The notes: a model not told the origin generated them from the letters alone. A stretch of DNA of 64,000 nt from Pseudanabaena sp. BC1403 (GCF_002914585.1 NZ_PDDM01000007.1:124001-188000); one strand, 5' to 3'. Shown: positions 31,511 to 41,321, numbered from the stretch's first letter. Translations and numbers: made by a program.

Positions 31511-31864
31511 TTATTTCTTTTTGATATCTTTTGCCATGTTTAGGAAGATATCCATGCTCGAATCTACACGAGTATTGAGTTTCTTTGGCTCAAATGTAGA
31601 TTGAGGAATTGGCTCAGAAGACTCATTGTTCTTGGGCTCAATTTTAGAATCTTCTACTTTTTCAGTTGCAGTGAAGGCACTTGTAATTTCAGCACCCTTA
31701 ACCCCATTAACGGTGGGGAATGTCTTTCTGACAGCTTTGGGTGTCCGCATGTAGTCAATGTCACCAAAGGTTTTTGCCGAGTCTTGATCTAGGAAGAAAG
31801 AAGATTCCGTATTTTCAGATTTATCTTTTTTATCCTTTTTGCCAAATAAACCGAAAAGAGCCAT
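31511..31864 (-). CDS. Conserved cyanobacterial hypothetical protein
   Basis: A 117-residue hydrophilic protein. The N-terminus MALFGLFGKKDKKDK is basic, followed by SSFFLDQDSAKTFGDIDYMR and KAVRKTFPTVNGVKGAE, a pattern I associate with a small cyanobacteria-specific family of unknown function. The middle is acidic and low in complexity, and the C-terminus SSMDIFLNMAKDIKKK is helical. No membrane helix or catalytic motif is seen. It is monocistronic, between psbU and ftsY. Confidence 0.75.
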   Translation of the reverse strand: MALFGLFGKKDKKDKSENTESSFFLDQDSAKTFGDIDYMRTPKAVRKTFPTVNGVKGAEITSAFTATEKVEDSKIEPKNNESSEPIPQSTFEPKKLNTRVDSSMDIFLNMAKDIKKK

Positions 31865-31968
31865 GTATTTATACCTATTTTTCTAAAATCTGGTCGAATT
31901 TGTCTTTATATTACGTTGTGTAACATTTTAGCAACATATAGCGCCATAGAGATCGCGATAATGTTCAA

Positions 31969-32007
31969 CAATAAAAAAAGCAGCACGTTGTGCTGCTTTT
32001 TTTATTG
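31969..32007. terminator. Terminator of psbU
   Basis: Perfect 18-bp arms (AATAAAAAAAGCAGCAC and complement) around loop GTT, 23 bp after the psbU stop. Confidence 0.92.
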
Positions 32008-32029
32008 ACGACGCAAAGTTCTTACTTAG

Positions 32030-32413
32030 TTACAACCTGTAGTTAGCATTGTTAATGCGCTCACGTCCCATGGATTCATCAGGCTTTTTCAGAGTGAACT
32101 TGTCAGCATTTGACTTGATCAGTTCTTTTTGCGATTCATTTAATCCAGCAATTTTTAGTACGTCATCTAAAGAGTTGTAAGGCGCATTTTCGATGATGAT
32201 TCGCCCCAAGGTGGGATACATACCACGTACTTGACGAAAAGTGTTGATATTAGCGTTATTCAGGTCGATTTTGCTAAGATCTTGCGTGTAAAAATTGGTA
32301 GTAGGTAATTCTTCGGCAAATGCAGCGTTACTGCCAAAAGAACCTAAAAAGCCAGTTGTCAAAATTGACGCGATCGCCACTAATAAAACAGAAAAGCGTA
32401 TAAGTGCTTTCAT
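32030..32413 (-). CDS. psbU: Photosystem II 12 kDa extrinsic protein PsbU
   Basis: A 127-residue lumenal protein that stabilises the oxygen-evolving manganese cluster. A signal peptide of about 33 residues (hydrophobic core LLVAIASILTTGFLG, cleavage after AFA) precedes the mature KIDLNNANINTFRQVRGMYPT domain with two helix-hairpin-helix-like units (GRIIIENAPYNSLDDVLKI) and the conserved ending KPDESMGRERINNANYR. Mature length (about 94) is standard. It is transcribed alone. Confidence 0.97.
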   Translation of the reverse strand: MKALIRFSVLLVAIASILTTGFLGSFGSNAAFAEELPTTNFYTQDLSKIDLNNANINTFRQVRGMYPTLGRIIIENAPYNSLDDVLKIAGLNESQKELIKSNADKFTLKKPDESMGRERINNANYRL

Positions 32414-32704
32414 GCCTAAAATCTCTCTATTAAAAAAATAATTTATTCACTTTCGAGATTAGCAGAAAATTGGAAACCCAAAGCCTTAGGTCTTGCAAAT
32501 AGAGAATATGTAAACAATTATCTCTATTTGTTAACATTTCTTTATAATCATTAAATCCTTTCCAATTCAATTAAATATTCTTAATACCTTGCCCTGCAAC
32601 GATCCCAGTCGGATTCTAAAATTTATTGTCATTGGCTAGGTTTAAGTAACTATAAACAACTACAGAGTCGGTAAGTGACCATAGGTAAAATGACTGTCTA
32701 GAAA

Positions 32705-34330
32705 ATGGGTGGGTTATTACAACGGTTACTTTTGAATATGTTAAGTCTCGAAAACTTCCCTTGGCTCACGTTTATCATTGCCTTCCCCATAGTTATGTCC
32801 CTCGTGGTTGCCTTTGTGCCAGACAAAGGTGACGGCAAAACCATTCGTTGGTTTGCACTCGTAGTTGGACTGATTGACTTTGCGGCGATCGCCTATGCCT
32901 TCTGCACAAAGTATGACTACAGCAACCCCAACCTCCAGCTCGTTGAGAGCTATGCATGGGTTCCACAACTGGGGCTAAATTGGTCAGTGGGCGTTGATGG
33001 ACTCTCGATGCCTTTGGTATTGCTGACTGGATTTATCACCACATTAGCAGTCTTGGCATCCTGGCCTGTCACCCTGAAGCCGCGCTTATTTTACTTTTTA
33101 TTGCTATCAATGTACGGCGCACAAATTGCCGTATTCGCTGTACAGGACATGTTGCTGTTTTTCCTAACATGGGAATTAGAGCTAATCCCTGTCTACCTCT
33201 TGCTATCAATCTGGGGGGGCTATAAGCGCCTATATGCCGCCACAAAGTTTATTCTTTACACTGCGATCGGTTCACTGTTTATCCTTGTGGCTGGTTTGGC
33301 GATGGCATTTTATGGCGACACCGTTACCTTTGATATGGCGGCACTTGCTCATAAAAACTATCCTCTTACCTTCCAACTGCTAGCCTACGGTGCATTCTTG
33401 ATTTCCTATGGGGTCAAGTTACCGATTTTTCCTTTGCATACATGGCTACCTGATGCTCATGGTGAAGCAACAGCACCAGTTCACATGCTGCTCGCTGGCA
33501 TTTTGCTAAAAATGGGTGGTTATGCTCTGATGCGGATGAATGCGGGCATGTTACCTGAAGCCCATGCTTACTTTGCCCCGATCCTAGTAATTCTGGGGAT
33601 TGTGAATATTATTTATGCGGCGCTTACCTCTTTTGCTCAGCGCAGTCTCAAACGCAAAATTGCATATTCTTCGATCTCACACATGGGATTTGTTTTGATC
33701 GGTTTAGCCTCATTTACCGATCTTGGTACTAGCGGTGCAATGTTGCAAATGATTTCGCATGGACTAATTGGCGCGAGCTTATTTTTCCTAGTCGGCGCAA
33801 CTTACGATCGCACTCATACTTTGATCCTTGATGAAATGGGCGGTGTCGGTCAGCAGATGCCAAAAATCTTTGCGATGTTTACCACTTGCTCTCTTGCGTC
33901 TCTAGCTTTGCCAGGGATGAGTGGTTTTGTGGCGGAGGTGATGATTTTTGTCGGTTTTGCCACTAGCGATGCCTATAGCGGCACGTTTAAAGTTATTGCT
34001 CTATTGCTGATGGCAGTGGGTGTGATTTTAACTCCCGTATATTTACTTTCAATGCTGCGTGAAATTTTCTACGGTAAAGAAAACACTGAACTTACATCCC
34101 ATCAAAATTTAGTGGATGCAGAACCTCGTGAAGTATTCATCATCACTTGTCTGTTGATTCCAATTATTGGGATTGGCTTCTATCCCAAAATCGTGACTCA
34201 AATCTATGATTCGACTACGACTCAGTTAGCGACAACTCTACGTAATGCGGTTCCTGCCCTAGCTAATAAACGTGATAACAAACGTTTGGCAAGTCTACAG
34301 GCTCAAGCTGCACCAAGTTTAAGCAAATAG
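32705..34330 (+). CDS. ndhD: NAD(P)H-quinone oxidoreductase subunit 4 (NdhD, NDH-1 chain 4)
   Basis: A 541-residue antiporter-like membrane subunit of thylakoid NDH-1 with about 14 helices. Key segments are [14 protein letters not shown] (functional Glu), [34 protein letters not shown] and [12 protein letters not shown]. It pumps protons in respiratory and cyclic electron flow. Which NdhD paralogue (D1/D2 respiratory or D3/D4 CO2-uptake) cannot be settled here, though the sequence reads like D1/D2. The start may instead be the ATG at 32738 ([10 protein letters not shown]), which fits known NdhD starts better. The gene stands alone. Confidence 0.94.
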   Translation: MGGLLQRLLLNMLSLENFPWLTFIIAFPIVMSLVVAFVPDKGDGKTIRWFALVVGLIDFAAIAYAFCTKYDYSNPNLQLVESYAWVPQLGLNWSVGVDGLSMPLVLLTGFITTLAVLASWPVTLKPRLFYFLLLSMYGAQIAVFAVQDMLLFFLTWELELIPVYLLLSIWGGYKRLYAATKFILYTAIGSLFILVAGLAMAFYGDTVTFDMAALAHKNYPLTFQLLAYGAFLISYGVKLPIFPLHTWLPDAHGEATAPVHMLLAGILLKMGGYALMRMNAGMLPEAHAYFAPILVILGIVNIIYAALTSFAQRSLKRKIAYSSISHMGFVLIGLASFTDLGTSGAMLQMISHGLIGASLFFLVGATYDRTHTLILDEMGGVGQQMPKIFAMFTTCSLASLALPGMSGFVAEVMIFVGFATSDAYSGTFKVIALLLMAVGVILTPVYLLSMLREIFYGKENTELTSHQNLVDAEPREVFIITCLLIPIIGIGFYPKIVTQIYDSTTTQLATTLRNAVPALANKRDNKRLASLQAQAAPSLSK

Positions 34331-34580
34331 AAAAAGAAGGCTCGCTAAGCGAGCCTTCTTTTTTTTGTATAAGAGGCGGCGAAAAGCGCCGCCTCTTATA
34401 CAAATTCACAAAAGTGTGGCAACACTTTCGTGAATTAAAAGCCAAACCCAGTAAGGGTTTTAAAAGCACAAAATGGCTACGCCATTTTGTGCTTTAGTAT
34501 TACTCTTTAATTTTTTGAAAGAAGTCTCGCTTAGCGAGGCTTCTTCTATTTTGCGAGAGGCGGCGCGAAGCGCCACCTAT
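34331..34580. repeat. Array of six consecutive hairpins after ndhD
   Basis: In order: the ndhD terminator (34331-34363, AAGAAGGCTCGCT stem), an 18-bp stem (34364-34404, GTATAAGAGGCGGCG), a 15-bp stem with one mismatch (34403-34436), a perfect 15-bp stem (34463-34495, AAAGCACAAAATGGC), a 10-bp stem (34521-34543) and a GGCGGCGC-GAA-GCGCCACC stem (about 34559-34577). No ORF is supported in the 348-bp gap before trpE. Confidence 0.85.
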
Positions 34581-34678
34581 TGTCTTTTGGGTTTTGAGTA
34601 GCTTTTTGTCAAGCATTGCTAAAAACCAAGATAAAATCTTAATTTAGTTGCAGCAATTTATTTTAAAATCCCGATCGC

Positions 34679-36178
34679 ATGATTTTCCCTGAGTATTCTG
34701 ACTTTATTGAGCTTGCTAAGCAGGGCAACTTTGTACCTGTGTATATGGAACTGGTTGCGGATCTTGATACGCCTGTTTCGGCTTGGTATCGTGTATGTCA
34801 AGGTCAACCCTATAGCTTTTTATTAGAGTCAGTCGAGGGCGGCGAGAGACTTGGGCGTTATAGTTTACTGGGCTGCGATCCACTATGGGTATTAGAAGCT
34901 AGAGGCGATCGCACCACACAGACATTTCGTGATGGCACGATGAAAGAGTTTGTTGGGAACCCGTTTCAGCATTTAAATAATTGCCTTGCATCGATTAAAC
35001 CTGTGCATTTACCTGAGTTGCCGCCGAGTTTGGGTGGATTGTTTGGTTATTGGGGATATGAATTAATTAATTGGATCGAGCCAAAAGTACCTGTTTATTC
35101 TTGCCATGAGGGGGATACTCCTGACGGTGTATGGATGCAGGTAGATAGTTTGCTGGTATTCGATCAGGTCAAGCGCAAGATTTGGGCGATCGCCTATGCG
35201 GATTTGAGTAACGGTGAGTCTCCTGAAACTGCGTATAAATCGGCTTGCGATCGCTTGAAGGTGTTGGTGGATAAACTGCGATCGCCACTAGATCGCCAAA
35301 AAACCGCAATTACTTGGACAAATCCGCGCTTGCAGCCACCTGTAAGTTATACGAGCAATGTCACCCGTGAGAAGTTTTGCAAAGCTGTAGAACAGGGCAA
35401 GGAGCATATTAAGGCTGGAGATGTTTTTCAAGTCGTCCTTTCGCAACGACTAACAACAGAGTTTAAGGGTGAGCCATTTAGTTTGTATCGCTCTTTGCGC
35501 GTGGTCAACCCTTCGCCTTATATGGCATTTTTTAACTTTAAGGATTGGCAGCTAATTGGCTCTAGTCCTGAGATCATGGTCAAGGCGGAAGTGATCGATG
35601 GAATCTCACGCACAGTTTTACGCCCGATCGCAGGGACAAGACCTAGAGGTGCGACACCTGCGGAAGATGCAGAACTTGCAAAGGATTTGCTAGCTGATCC
35701 AAAGGAAGTTGCTGAACATGTGATGCTGGTGGATTTAGGCAGAAACGATCTTGGTCGTGTCTGTAAAAGTGGCACGGTGAAAGTCGATGAGTTAATGTCC
35801 ATTGAGCTTTATTCCCATGTAATGCACATTGTCAGCAATGTCGTCGGAGAGATTCGTCCAGAGAAAACGGCTTGGGATTTACTTCAGGCCTGCTTCCCTG
35901 CGGGGACAGTGAGCGGTGCGCCAAAAATTCGAGCGATGGATATCATTCATAACTTGGAAGGCGATCGCAGAGGAACCTATGCTGGAGCCTATGGTTACTA
36001 TGATTTTGAAGGTCAGCTAAACACCGCCATCACAATTCGGACAATGGTGACGAAGGATGGAACTGCAAGCGTTCAGGCGGGTGCTGGTGTGGTTGCCGAT
36101 TCTGATCCTGAGAAGGAATATCAAGAAACCTTGAATAAAGCAAAGGGAATGTTGGAGTCTCTGCGCTGTTTGGGATAG
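34679..36178 (+). CDS. trpE: Anthranilate synthase component I
   Basis: A 499-residue chorismate-utilising enzyme that makes anthranilate for tryptophan with a TrpG amidotransferase encoded elsewhere. Motifs are LLESVEGGERLGRYSLLG (feedback and N-terminal domain), PSPYMAFFNF, IGSSPEIMVK, RPIAGTRPRG, LVDLGRNDLGRV, GTVSGAPKIRAMDII and the C-terminal QAGAGVVADSDPEKEY. The ERLGRYS element in the Trp-binding region suggests feedback control is retained. The length and absence of a fused glutaminase favour TrpE over aminodeoxychorismate synthase. Confidence 0.93.
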   Translation: MIFPEYSDFIELAKQGNFVPVYMELVADLDTPVSAWYRVCQGQPYSFLLESVEGGERLGRYSLLGCDPLWVLEARGDRTTQTFRDGTMKEFVGNPFQHLNNCLASIKPVHLPELPPSLGGLFGYWGYELINWIEPKVPVYSCHEGDTPDGVWMQVDSLLVFDQVKRKIWAIAYADLSNGESPETAYKSACDRLKVLVDKLRSPLDRQKTAITWTNPRLQPPVSYTSNVTREKFCKAVEQGKEHIKAGDVFQVVLSQRLTTEFKGEPFSLYRSLRVVNPSPYMAFFNFKDWQLIGSSPEIMVKAEVIDGISRTVLRPIAGTRPRGATPAEDAELAKDLLADPKEVAEHVMLVDLGRNDLGRVCKSGTVKVDELMSIELYSHVMHIVSNVVGEIRPEKTAWDLLQACFPAGTVSGAPKIRAMDIIHNLEGDRRGTYAGAYGYYDFEGQLNTAITIRTMVTKDGTASVQAGAGVVADSDPEKEYQETLNKAKGMLESLRCLG

Positions 36179-36324
36179 TGAATAAATGAGAATGCGATCG
36201 CTCAAATCTATTAGTTGAGATTAATGGCGATCGCATTTATCCGATGCAATTAATGGCAAAACATCCAGTTTTGTTGAGGTAAAATCAAATCATCTAAGTT
36301 TGGAATAAGCATAAATCTAGCATC

Positions 36325-36666
36325 ATGACCTTTGAAGAAATGCAAGCTGTTATTGCAGGTATGTTGCAAGTACAGCGAAATTTACAAGAAAGCCAACTTC
36401 GCGATCGCGAAGATATTTTGCTATTGCGCGAGGATATCTTGCTATTGGTTGAGCAAACTAAACAGGTTTCGAGCGTTCAGCGCAATTTACAAGAGAGTCA
36501 AATACGCGATCGTGAAGATATAGAACTATTACTTGAGAAGTCTCGGCAGCAGGAAAGAATGGTCGATCGCTTAGTTGGCTATAGTATTTCGTTTGAGTCT
36601 GACAAGATGGATTTAGAGCAGAGACTAACGGAACTAGAACGCAAAAGAGCAGAAAGAGATAAATAG
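36325..36666 (+). CDS. Small coiled-coil protein with an internal repeat
   Basis: A 113-residue, almost entirely helical, charged protein, probably cytosolic. It contains two copies of a QRNLQESQ(L/I)RDREDI unit (about residues 18-33 and 53-68), with a partial REDILLL repeat between, and ends with FESDKMDLEQRLTELERKR, a good coiled coil. No enzymatic motif. Similar short coiled-coil proteins are common in cyanobacteria. Its repeats may vary by recombination at the DNA level because the HIP1-like CGCGATCG sits in each unit. Confidence 0.55.
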   Translation: MTFEEMQAVIAGMLQVQRNLQESQLRDREDILLLREDILLLVEQTKQVSSVQRNLQESQIRDREDIELLLEKSRQQERMVDRLVGYSISFESDKMDLEQRLTELERKRAERDK

Positions 36667-36819
36667 CGAACACTAAATTTATCTCTTTGATGATTAGCGA
36701 TCGCTGTTTGTAACATGGCTTAATCAACTCTTGCGGATATAACTATGATTTTAATAAGCGATCGTTTAAATCTATCTTCGGTTGAGAGTAAAGGATTGAT
36801 CATTATCATTAACATAAAG

Positions 36820-38799
36820 CTAGAGTTTCATAGTCTCAACATACCAATCTTGAATTGATAAACCTGCTGTTTCAATTGCTCTATGACAAAGGCTATAGAT
36901 ATTTTTAGCTGAAAAGTTGGATTCAAAGTAAACACCATTTTTCAATTGTCTTGGACTTCTAAAAGTCGTTTGCTCCCATGCTAACAAACGAGGAAATTGT
37001 TCCATAATTTCTTTGAAATGCTCTGGCTCAAGATCTGCTAGTAAATTAAGTGTGGTTTCTAGAACCTCACGCCAGCTTTTTACAGAATATTCTTCTCCAA
37101 ACATACGAAGCAACTTAGGAGTACTTCCCGTTATATAGCTTTTTTTATCTTGCTGAAGAGAATCATCTCCAAAGTATTGCCATATATTTATGATTGAATC
37201 TGCTAATTTCTCAGCTCTAAATTCAATATCTTCTCTGCGCCATGTGTTTAGATTTTGGAAGTACGAATTTAATTCTAAATGACTATTTTGATATTCTTTT
37301 TTCTTGGTTAGAAAATCAGAATTAGAAAGTTCACCATTGTAAGCTGTAAGAGTCAAATTGCCAATTGTATGAATGAATAAATCATAGGTAATTTGCCAGT
37401 CCTGCCCTAGTCTATCTTTCCAAACATCACTTAAGGTTTGAGGCATAATATGTTCAATCGTCAGGTTGTCGAAACTAACTTGCTCTCTATGCCTGAAAGA
37501 TTCTTCAAGTGATTCTAGGATAAGCTTTGCCTTTTCAGTACGATTGCTGCCATACATTTTTACATCTAGCAGTCTTTCTCTAAATTCCGCGTCCTTTGGA
37601 TAGTCTTTAGTCTGCAAAACTATTTTAACTCTCTCAACAAATGAGTCAGATGCAATATCAACCTCTTTGGCAACTTGTGAATATAATAATGCAAAGATTC
37701 GGTTTAGCCCCCTCGTTTGAACATTGCAAACAAATCTGCGAAGCAGGAAATTTTCTAAAACTCGAAAAACTTCAACAAATTCATTTTCGGATATTCGCAG
37801 TTGCTTCCATTCATCATAGCAATTCAATAGAAATGGATAGACAGTTGCAACTTCTAATCGATTGATTCGTATTAAATGCTTTCTGATTTTTAAATTACTT
37901 TCTCTTTCTGGAGATAGCAGTCGAGAATAATAGTCGGCAAACTTATATAGATCTTGTAAATGTGATAATGCATCACTCTGGCTAATTTTTTCCTTAAGTT
38001 GAAAGTAGATGTCACTTTGTTTAACATCAATTCCATGTTTAGTTAGATAATGTCGAATATATTCCGTTAAATTTTCTCCAAGCAAATCTTGCATTGGTTG
38101 CCAATATTTTGTATAGATTGAATCCTGCTGCTCTATATGAATTCGCATAAAGAAATAGTTGCGAATCAAATCGGCTTGAGTCAAAGCTCTTCCCTTGGCG
38201 TTTAAGCTTTCAAACACAAGATAGGGATCATCATTAGCACTAAGAACAACACTAACAATGGAGAGACTACTACAGATGATTTTCTGAAGTTGTTGCAAAT
38301 CAATATTGAATTGCTTGATTTTCTTAAAGAAAAACGAATAACATTCAAGGATTGAGCTATTTATAATTAGCTCATCACCTTGAATCAATTTATGGAATAT
38401 TTCTCGGTCAACTTGTGTTGGTTGCAGTTTAAAGTAATCTACGCCATCTTCGTGAAGATTAGTTAAAATAGCATCAATTTTTGCCGATAATTTACTTTCC
38501 TCTGAGCGCATTGCATGATCTCGCAAAGCACAAAGCAAAATGAAAATAGTTGTTAATCTTTGTTGTCCATCAATGAGTAAGTATTTACTCACTCCTTCAG
38601 GTATGGAATTAGTAGGCATCGTCACGATCGAACCCATAAAATGAGTTCGTGGGGTTTCCAACTCACATAAGTCTATAAGATCATCCCAAAGCATTTGCCA
38701 TTCTGATTTCTTCCAGCTATAGGGACGCTGAAACAAAGGTACAACATACTGTTTAGTTCCCTCAATAATTTGTTGTAACTTTGTTTCTGATGCCTGCAT
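36820..38799 (-). CDS. DUF262 and DUF1524 domain protein (GmrSD-like)
   Basis: A 659-residue protein. The N-terminal DUF262 part (about 8-240) has VPLFQRPYSWKKSEW and the nucleotide-binding LIDGQQRLTTIF; the middle and C-terminal part carries a DUF1524 HNH-like nuclease (TIEHIMPQTLSDVW, then IGNLTLTAYNGELSNSDFLTKKK). This is the layout of the type IV restriction enzyme GmrSD and related anti-phage nucleases. About 130 residues after the HNH region are not recognised. The AT-rich composition and lack of HIP1 suggest transfer. A HicB-like gene lies on the other strand just upstream. Confidence 0.88.
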   Translation of the reverse strand: MQASETKLQQIIEGTKQYVVPLFQRPYSWKKSEWQMLWDDLIDLCELETPRTHFMGSIVTMPTNSIPEGVSKYLLIDGQQRLTTIFILLCALRDHAMRSEESKLSAKIDAILTNLHEDGVDYFKLQPTQVDREIFHKLIQGDELIINSSILECYSFFFKKIKQFNIDLQQLQKIICSSLSIVSVVLSANDDPYLVFESLNAKGRALTQADLIRNYFFMRIHIEQQDSIYTKYWQPMQDLLGENLTEYIRHYLTKHGIDVKQSDIYFQLKEKISQSDALSHLQDLYKFADYYSRLLSPERESNLKIRKHLIRINRLEVATVYPFLLNCYDEWKQLRISENEFVEVFRVLENFLLRRFVCNVQTRGLNRIFALLYSQVAKEVDIASDSFVERVKIVLQTKDYPKDAEFRERLLDVKMYGSNRTEKAKLILESLEESFRHREQVSFDNLTIEHIMPQTLSDVWKDRLGQDWQITYDLFIHTIGNLTLTAYNGELSNSDFLTKKKEYQNSHLELNSYFQNLNTWRREDIEFRAEKLADSIINIWQYFGDDSLQQDKKSYITGSTPKLLRMFGEEYSVKSWREVLETTLNLLADLEPEHFKEIMEQFPRLLAWEQTTFRSPRQLKNGVYFESNFSAKNIYSLCHRAIETAGLSIQDWYVETMKL

Positions 38800-38893
38800 A
38801 AATCTCTACCCCTAAGTTTTTATCTTTAAATCAATTGCATGAAAAGCTTGAGGAATCCTAAAATATCATACATATAATATAAATTATCACTAA

Positions 38894-39118
38894 ATGAAAT
38901 ATACAATTACACTGCAATGGTCTGATGAAGATAAATGCTTTGTTGTTTTCTTGCCAGACTTTACCAACATCAACCAACCTTGCACTCATGGCAAAACCTA
39001 TTCAGAAGCACTGCAAAATGCTAAGGAACTGATCGAAATTCTAATAGAGCTTGCGATCGAAAAGAATGAACCATTACCGAAGTATAAACCATATTACTAT
39101 GGCAAAATCTCAGAATGA
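38894..39118 (+). CDS. HicB-family antitoxin-like protein, no HicA partner
   Basis: A 74-residue protein. MKYTITLQWSDEDKCFVVFLPDF and HGKTYSEALQNAKELIEILIE match the partial RNase H-like fold of HicB antitoxins. The C-terminal DNA-binding part is very short. No hicA-like ORF lies on either side, so it is an orphan or regulates something else. It is divergent from the DUF262/DUF1524 gene with 94 bp between the starts. Confidence 0.75.
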   Translation: MKYTITLQWSDEDKCFVVFLPDFTNINQPCTHGKTYSEALQNAKELIEILIELAIEKNEPLPKYKPYYYGKISE

Positions 39119-39222
39119 TTAATTGGGAAATTGCTCATGTGAAGGCGATCTCCTAAACTAAGATTTAAGCTTGATAAATATTACAAATAGAACTTAGCCA
39201 GACTTTACTGAATATTAACTAA

Positions 39223-39927
39223 ATGATAAAACCTCTATTGATTGTTGGAAGTGATACGGGTGTGGGCAAGACTGTATTAACGGCGGCTTTGGCAGCCTAT
39301 TGGTTGACCTATCGCGATCGCAATGTATCTCCAACCGAACCTAGTAAATCTCTTGGTATTTATAAGCCTTTGCAATCAGGAGAAGGAGATCGCGAGTTCT
39401 ATAACCAGACTTTCTCGCTTTCACAAACCCTTGAAGAAATTACGCCCTTGTATTTTGAAACGCCGATCGCACCTGCGATCGCGGCTCACAAAGAAGGGAA
39501 ACCCATTGATTTAGGATTGATTTGGCAGCAGTTCCAAAAATTGCAACAACAAAAGGAATGTTTATTAGTTGAATCTATGGGTGGTTTAGGCTCGCCAATT
39601 ACGGATGAGTATATCGTGGCGGATTTGGCGCGAGATTGGGCTTTGGAGGCAATTTTAGTTGTGCCTGTGCGCTTGGGCGCTATCTCTCAAGCGATCGCAA
39701 ATGTGGCTTTGGCAAATATGCAAAAGGTGAAGCTAAGGGGAATTGTGCTGAGCTGTTCTCAAGTTTATACGACCGAAGAGGTTGAGGAACTTGCACCGCC
39801 GCAGATGATTTCGCGACTCACTTCTATTCCTGTTTTGGGGATTTTGCCTTATGTCAAGGATTTGCATGATATTTCGCAACTTGCTCTTGCCGCTTCAGAG
39901 TTAGATATAGAAAGAATTCTGATTTAG
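39223..39927 (+). CDS. bioD: Dethiobiotin synthase
   Basis: A 234-residue ATP-dependent carboxylase making dethiobiotin from 7,8-diaminononanoate and CO2 in biotin synthesis. Signature GSDTGVGKTVLTAALAAYW (P-loop), KPLQSGEGD (substrate lysine region), LLVESMGGLGSPITDEY and a Rossmann-like middle part VVPVRLGAISQAIANVAL. Length is normal. No other bio gene is adjacent. The next gene starts 64 bp downstream on the same strand. Confidence 0.93.
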   Translation: MIKPLLIVGSDTGVGKTVLTAALAAYWLTYRDRNVSPTEPSKSLGIYKPLQSGEGDREFYNQTFSLSQTLEEITPLYFETPIAPAIAAHKEGKPIDLGLIWQQFQKLQQQKECLLVESMGGLGSPITDEYIVADLARDWALEAILVVPVRLGAISQAIANVALANMQKVKLRGIVLSCSQVYTTEEVEELAPPQMISRLTSIPVLGILPYVKDLHDISQLALAASELDIERILI

Positions 39928-39991
39928 TAAAGTCCGATTTAGTAAAGGCGATCGCATAGTGAGGTGCGTTACTAATGATATAAATGAGGCT

Positions 39992-41287
39992 ATGTATGAT
40001 CGCCTTACTTCTATAGCTTTTCTTAAGCAAATTTCTGCCGATCCCCAAAATCATGATCGCAGCGAAATTGTCGTGCCTTTGGGCGATCGCTCGATTACTT
40101 TGGGGCGCGATCCTATTTGTGAAGTGGCGATCGATATCAATATTTATGGCTCAGTGTCGCGCCGCCATGCTGAGATTCGTCCAATCTTTGTAAGACAAAA
40201 GTTTGAGGGTTGGGAAATTTGTGATCTTGACAGCGCCAATGGCACATTTATTAATGATCGCCGTTTATATAGTTGCTATCCACTCAAGCATGGCGATCGG
40301 ATTCAGTTAACTAAAGATGGCCCCCAATTTGTTTTTGAACAAGAGGCTAGTCCAGAAACAACTTTAGAAACTAATTATAATCTGCGTCCGCGATCGCAGA
40401 TTACAAGCATCACACTGACTAAGCTATTACCGATTTTCTCAAAGGGTAATGATCTTTGGGAAAAAGCCTATCTCCTCCCAGGAATTTTAACGGTGTTTTT
40501 TGTGGTGATGATGTTTGCTTTTTTGGGGCAACCGCAATTATTTAATCTAACGATTTCTGTATATATCAGCCTTGCAGCCTATTATTTCGTCTATCAGCTT
40601 TGTGGAAAGAATAAGCCTTGGTGGGTGATTTTAGGTTCGGCGATATTTACGGCTGCGATTCTCAGAAGTCCGATTTTAAATATTTTTCTCTGGTTCTTTT
40701 ATAAGGTCTTACCAGGAACTGCACCGACGGGGCAGGTAAGCTTTATAAATGTTTTGATTGCGATGTTTTTTGGGGCGGGCTTAATGGAGGAGTTGCTCAA
40801 GGCTTTGCCAGTATTTGCGCTCTGGTTTATGGGTTTGCGATTGGGAAAGAAATGGCGATCGCGTTTTGGTATTAGTGAGCCATTGGATGGAATTTTGATT
40901 GGCGCGGCTTCGGCAGTGGGTTTTACATTGACGGAAACTCTGGGGCTATATGTACCGAGTATTGTTCAAAGTATTAGTCAAACAGGTAGTTCAGAAATTG
41001 CCGAGCTTACGGGGTTGCAATTGTTGATTCCTCGTGTGCTTGGCTCAGTGGCGGGACATATGGCATATAGCGGTTATTTCGGCTATTTCATTGGTCTGAG
41101 CATCATGAAGCCTTCTCTCCGCTGGCAAATTCTCACGATTGGATATCTCAGTTCGGCTTTGCTTCATGCCCTTTGGAATACGAGTGCCCTAGTAAGTTTT
41201 TGGCTTTTGGCAATAGTGGGAGGTCTTTCCTATGCATTTCTAGTAGCTGCAATTCTCAAAGCCCATAGTTTTTCTTCAAAGGTATAG
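39992..41287 (+). CDS. FHA domain fused to PrsW-family intramembrane metalloprotease
   Basis: About 431 residues from ATG 39992 (a GTG at 39959 is possible but adds an unlikely tail). The N-terminal FHA domain (about 25-115) has LGRDPICEVAID, SRRHAEI and DLDSANGTFINDR, the phosphothreonine-binding pattern. After a linker come about eight membrane helices with the protease motifs AGLMEELLKALP (EE-x-x-K) and SALLHALWN, and PLDGILIGAASAVGFTLTE. PrsW-type proteases cleave anti-sigma factors in other bacteria. The fusion suggests the protease is controlled by serine/threonine phosphorylation. Confidence 0.87.
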   Translation: MYDRLTSIAFLKQISADPQNHDRSEIVVPLGDRSITLGRDPICEVAIDINIYGSVSRRHAEIRPIFVRQKFEGWEICDLDSANGTFINDRRLYSCYPLKHGDRIQLTKDGPQFVFEQEASPETTLETNYNLRPRSQITSITLTKLLPIFSKGNDLWEKAYLLPGILTVFFVVMMFAFLGQPQLFNLTISVYISLAAYYFVYQLCGKNKPWWVILGSAIFTAAILRSPILNIFLWFFYKVLPGTAPTGQVSFINVLIAMFFGAGLMEELLKALPVFALWFMGLRLGKKWRSRFGISEPLDGILIGAASAVGFTLTETLGLYVPSIVQSISQTGSSEIAELTGLQLLIPRVLGSVAGHMAYSGYFGYFIGLSIMKPSLRWQILTIGYLSSALLHALWNTSALVSFWLLAIVGGLSYAFLVAAILKAHSFSSKV

Positions 41288-41321
41288 TGAGATTAACTGT
41301 TAAAGTTGGAAAAATTCATAT

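Noticed and set aside
39119-39222. hicA toxin gene next to the HicB-like gene
   Set aside because: Neither flank contains an open frame of the expected size or the HicA motif.
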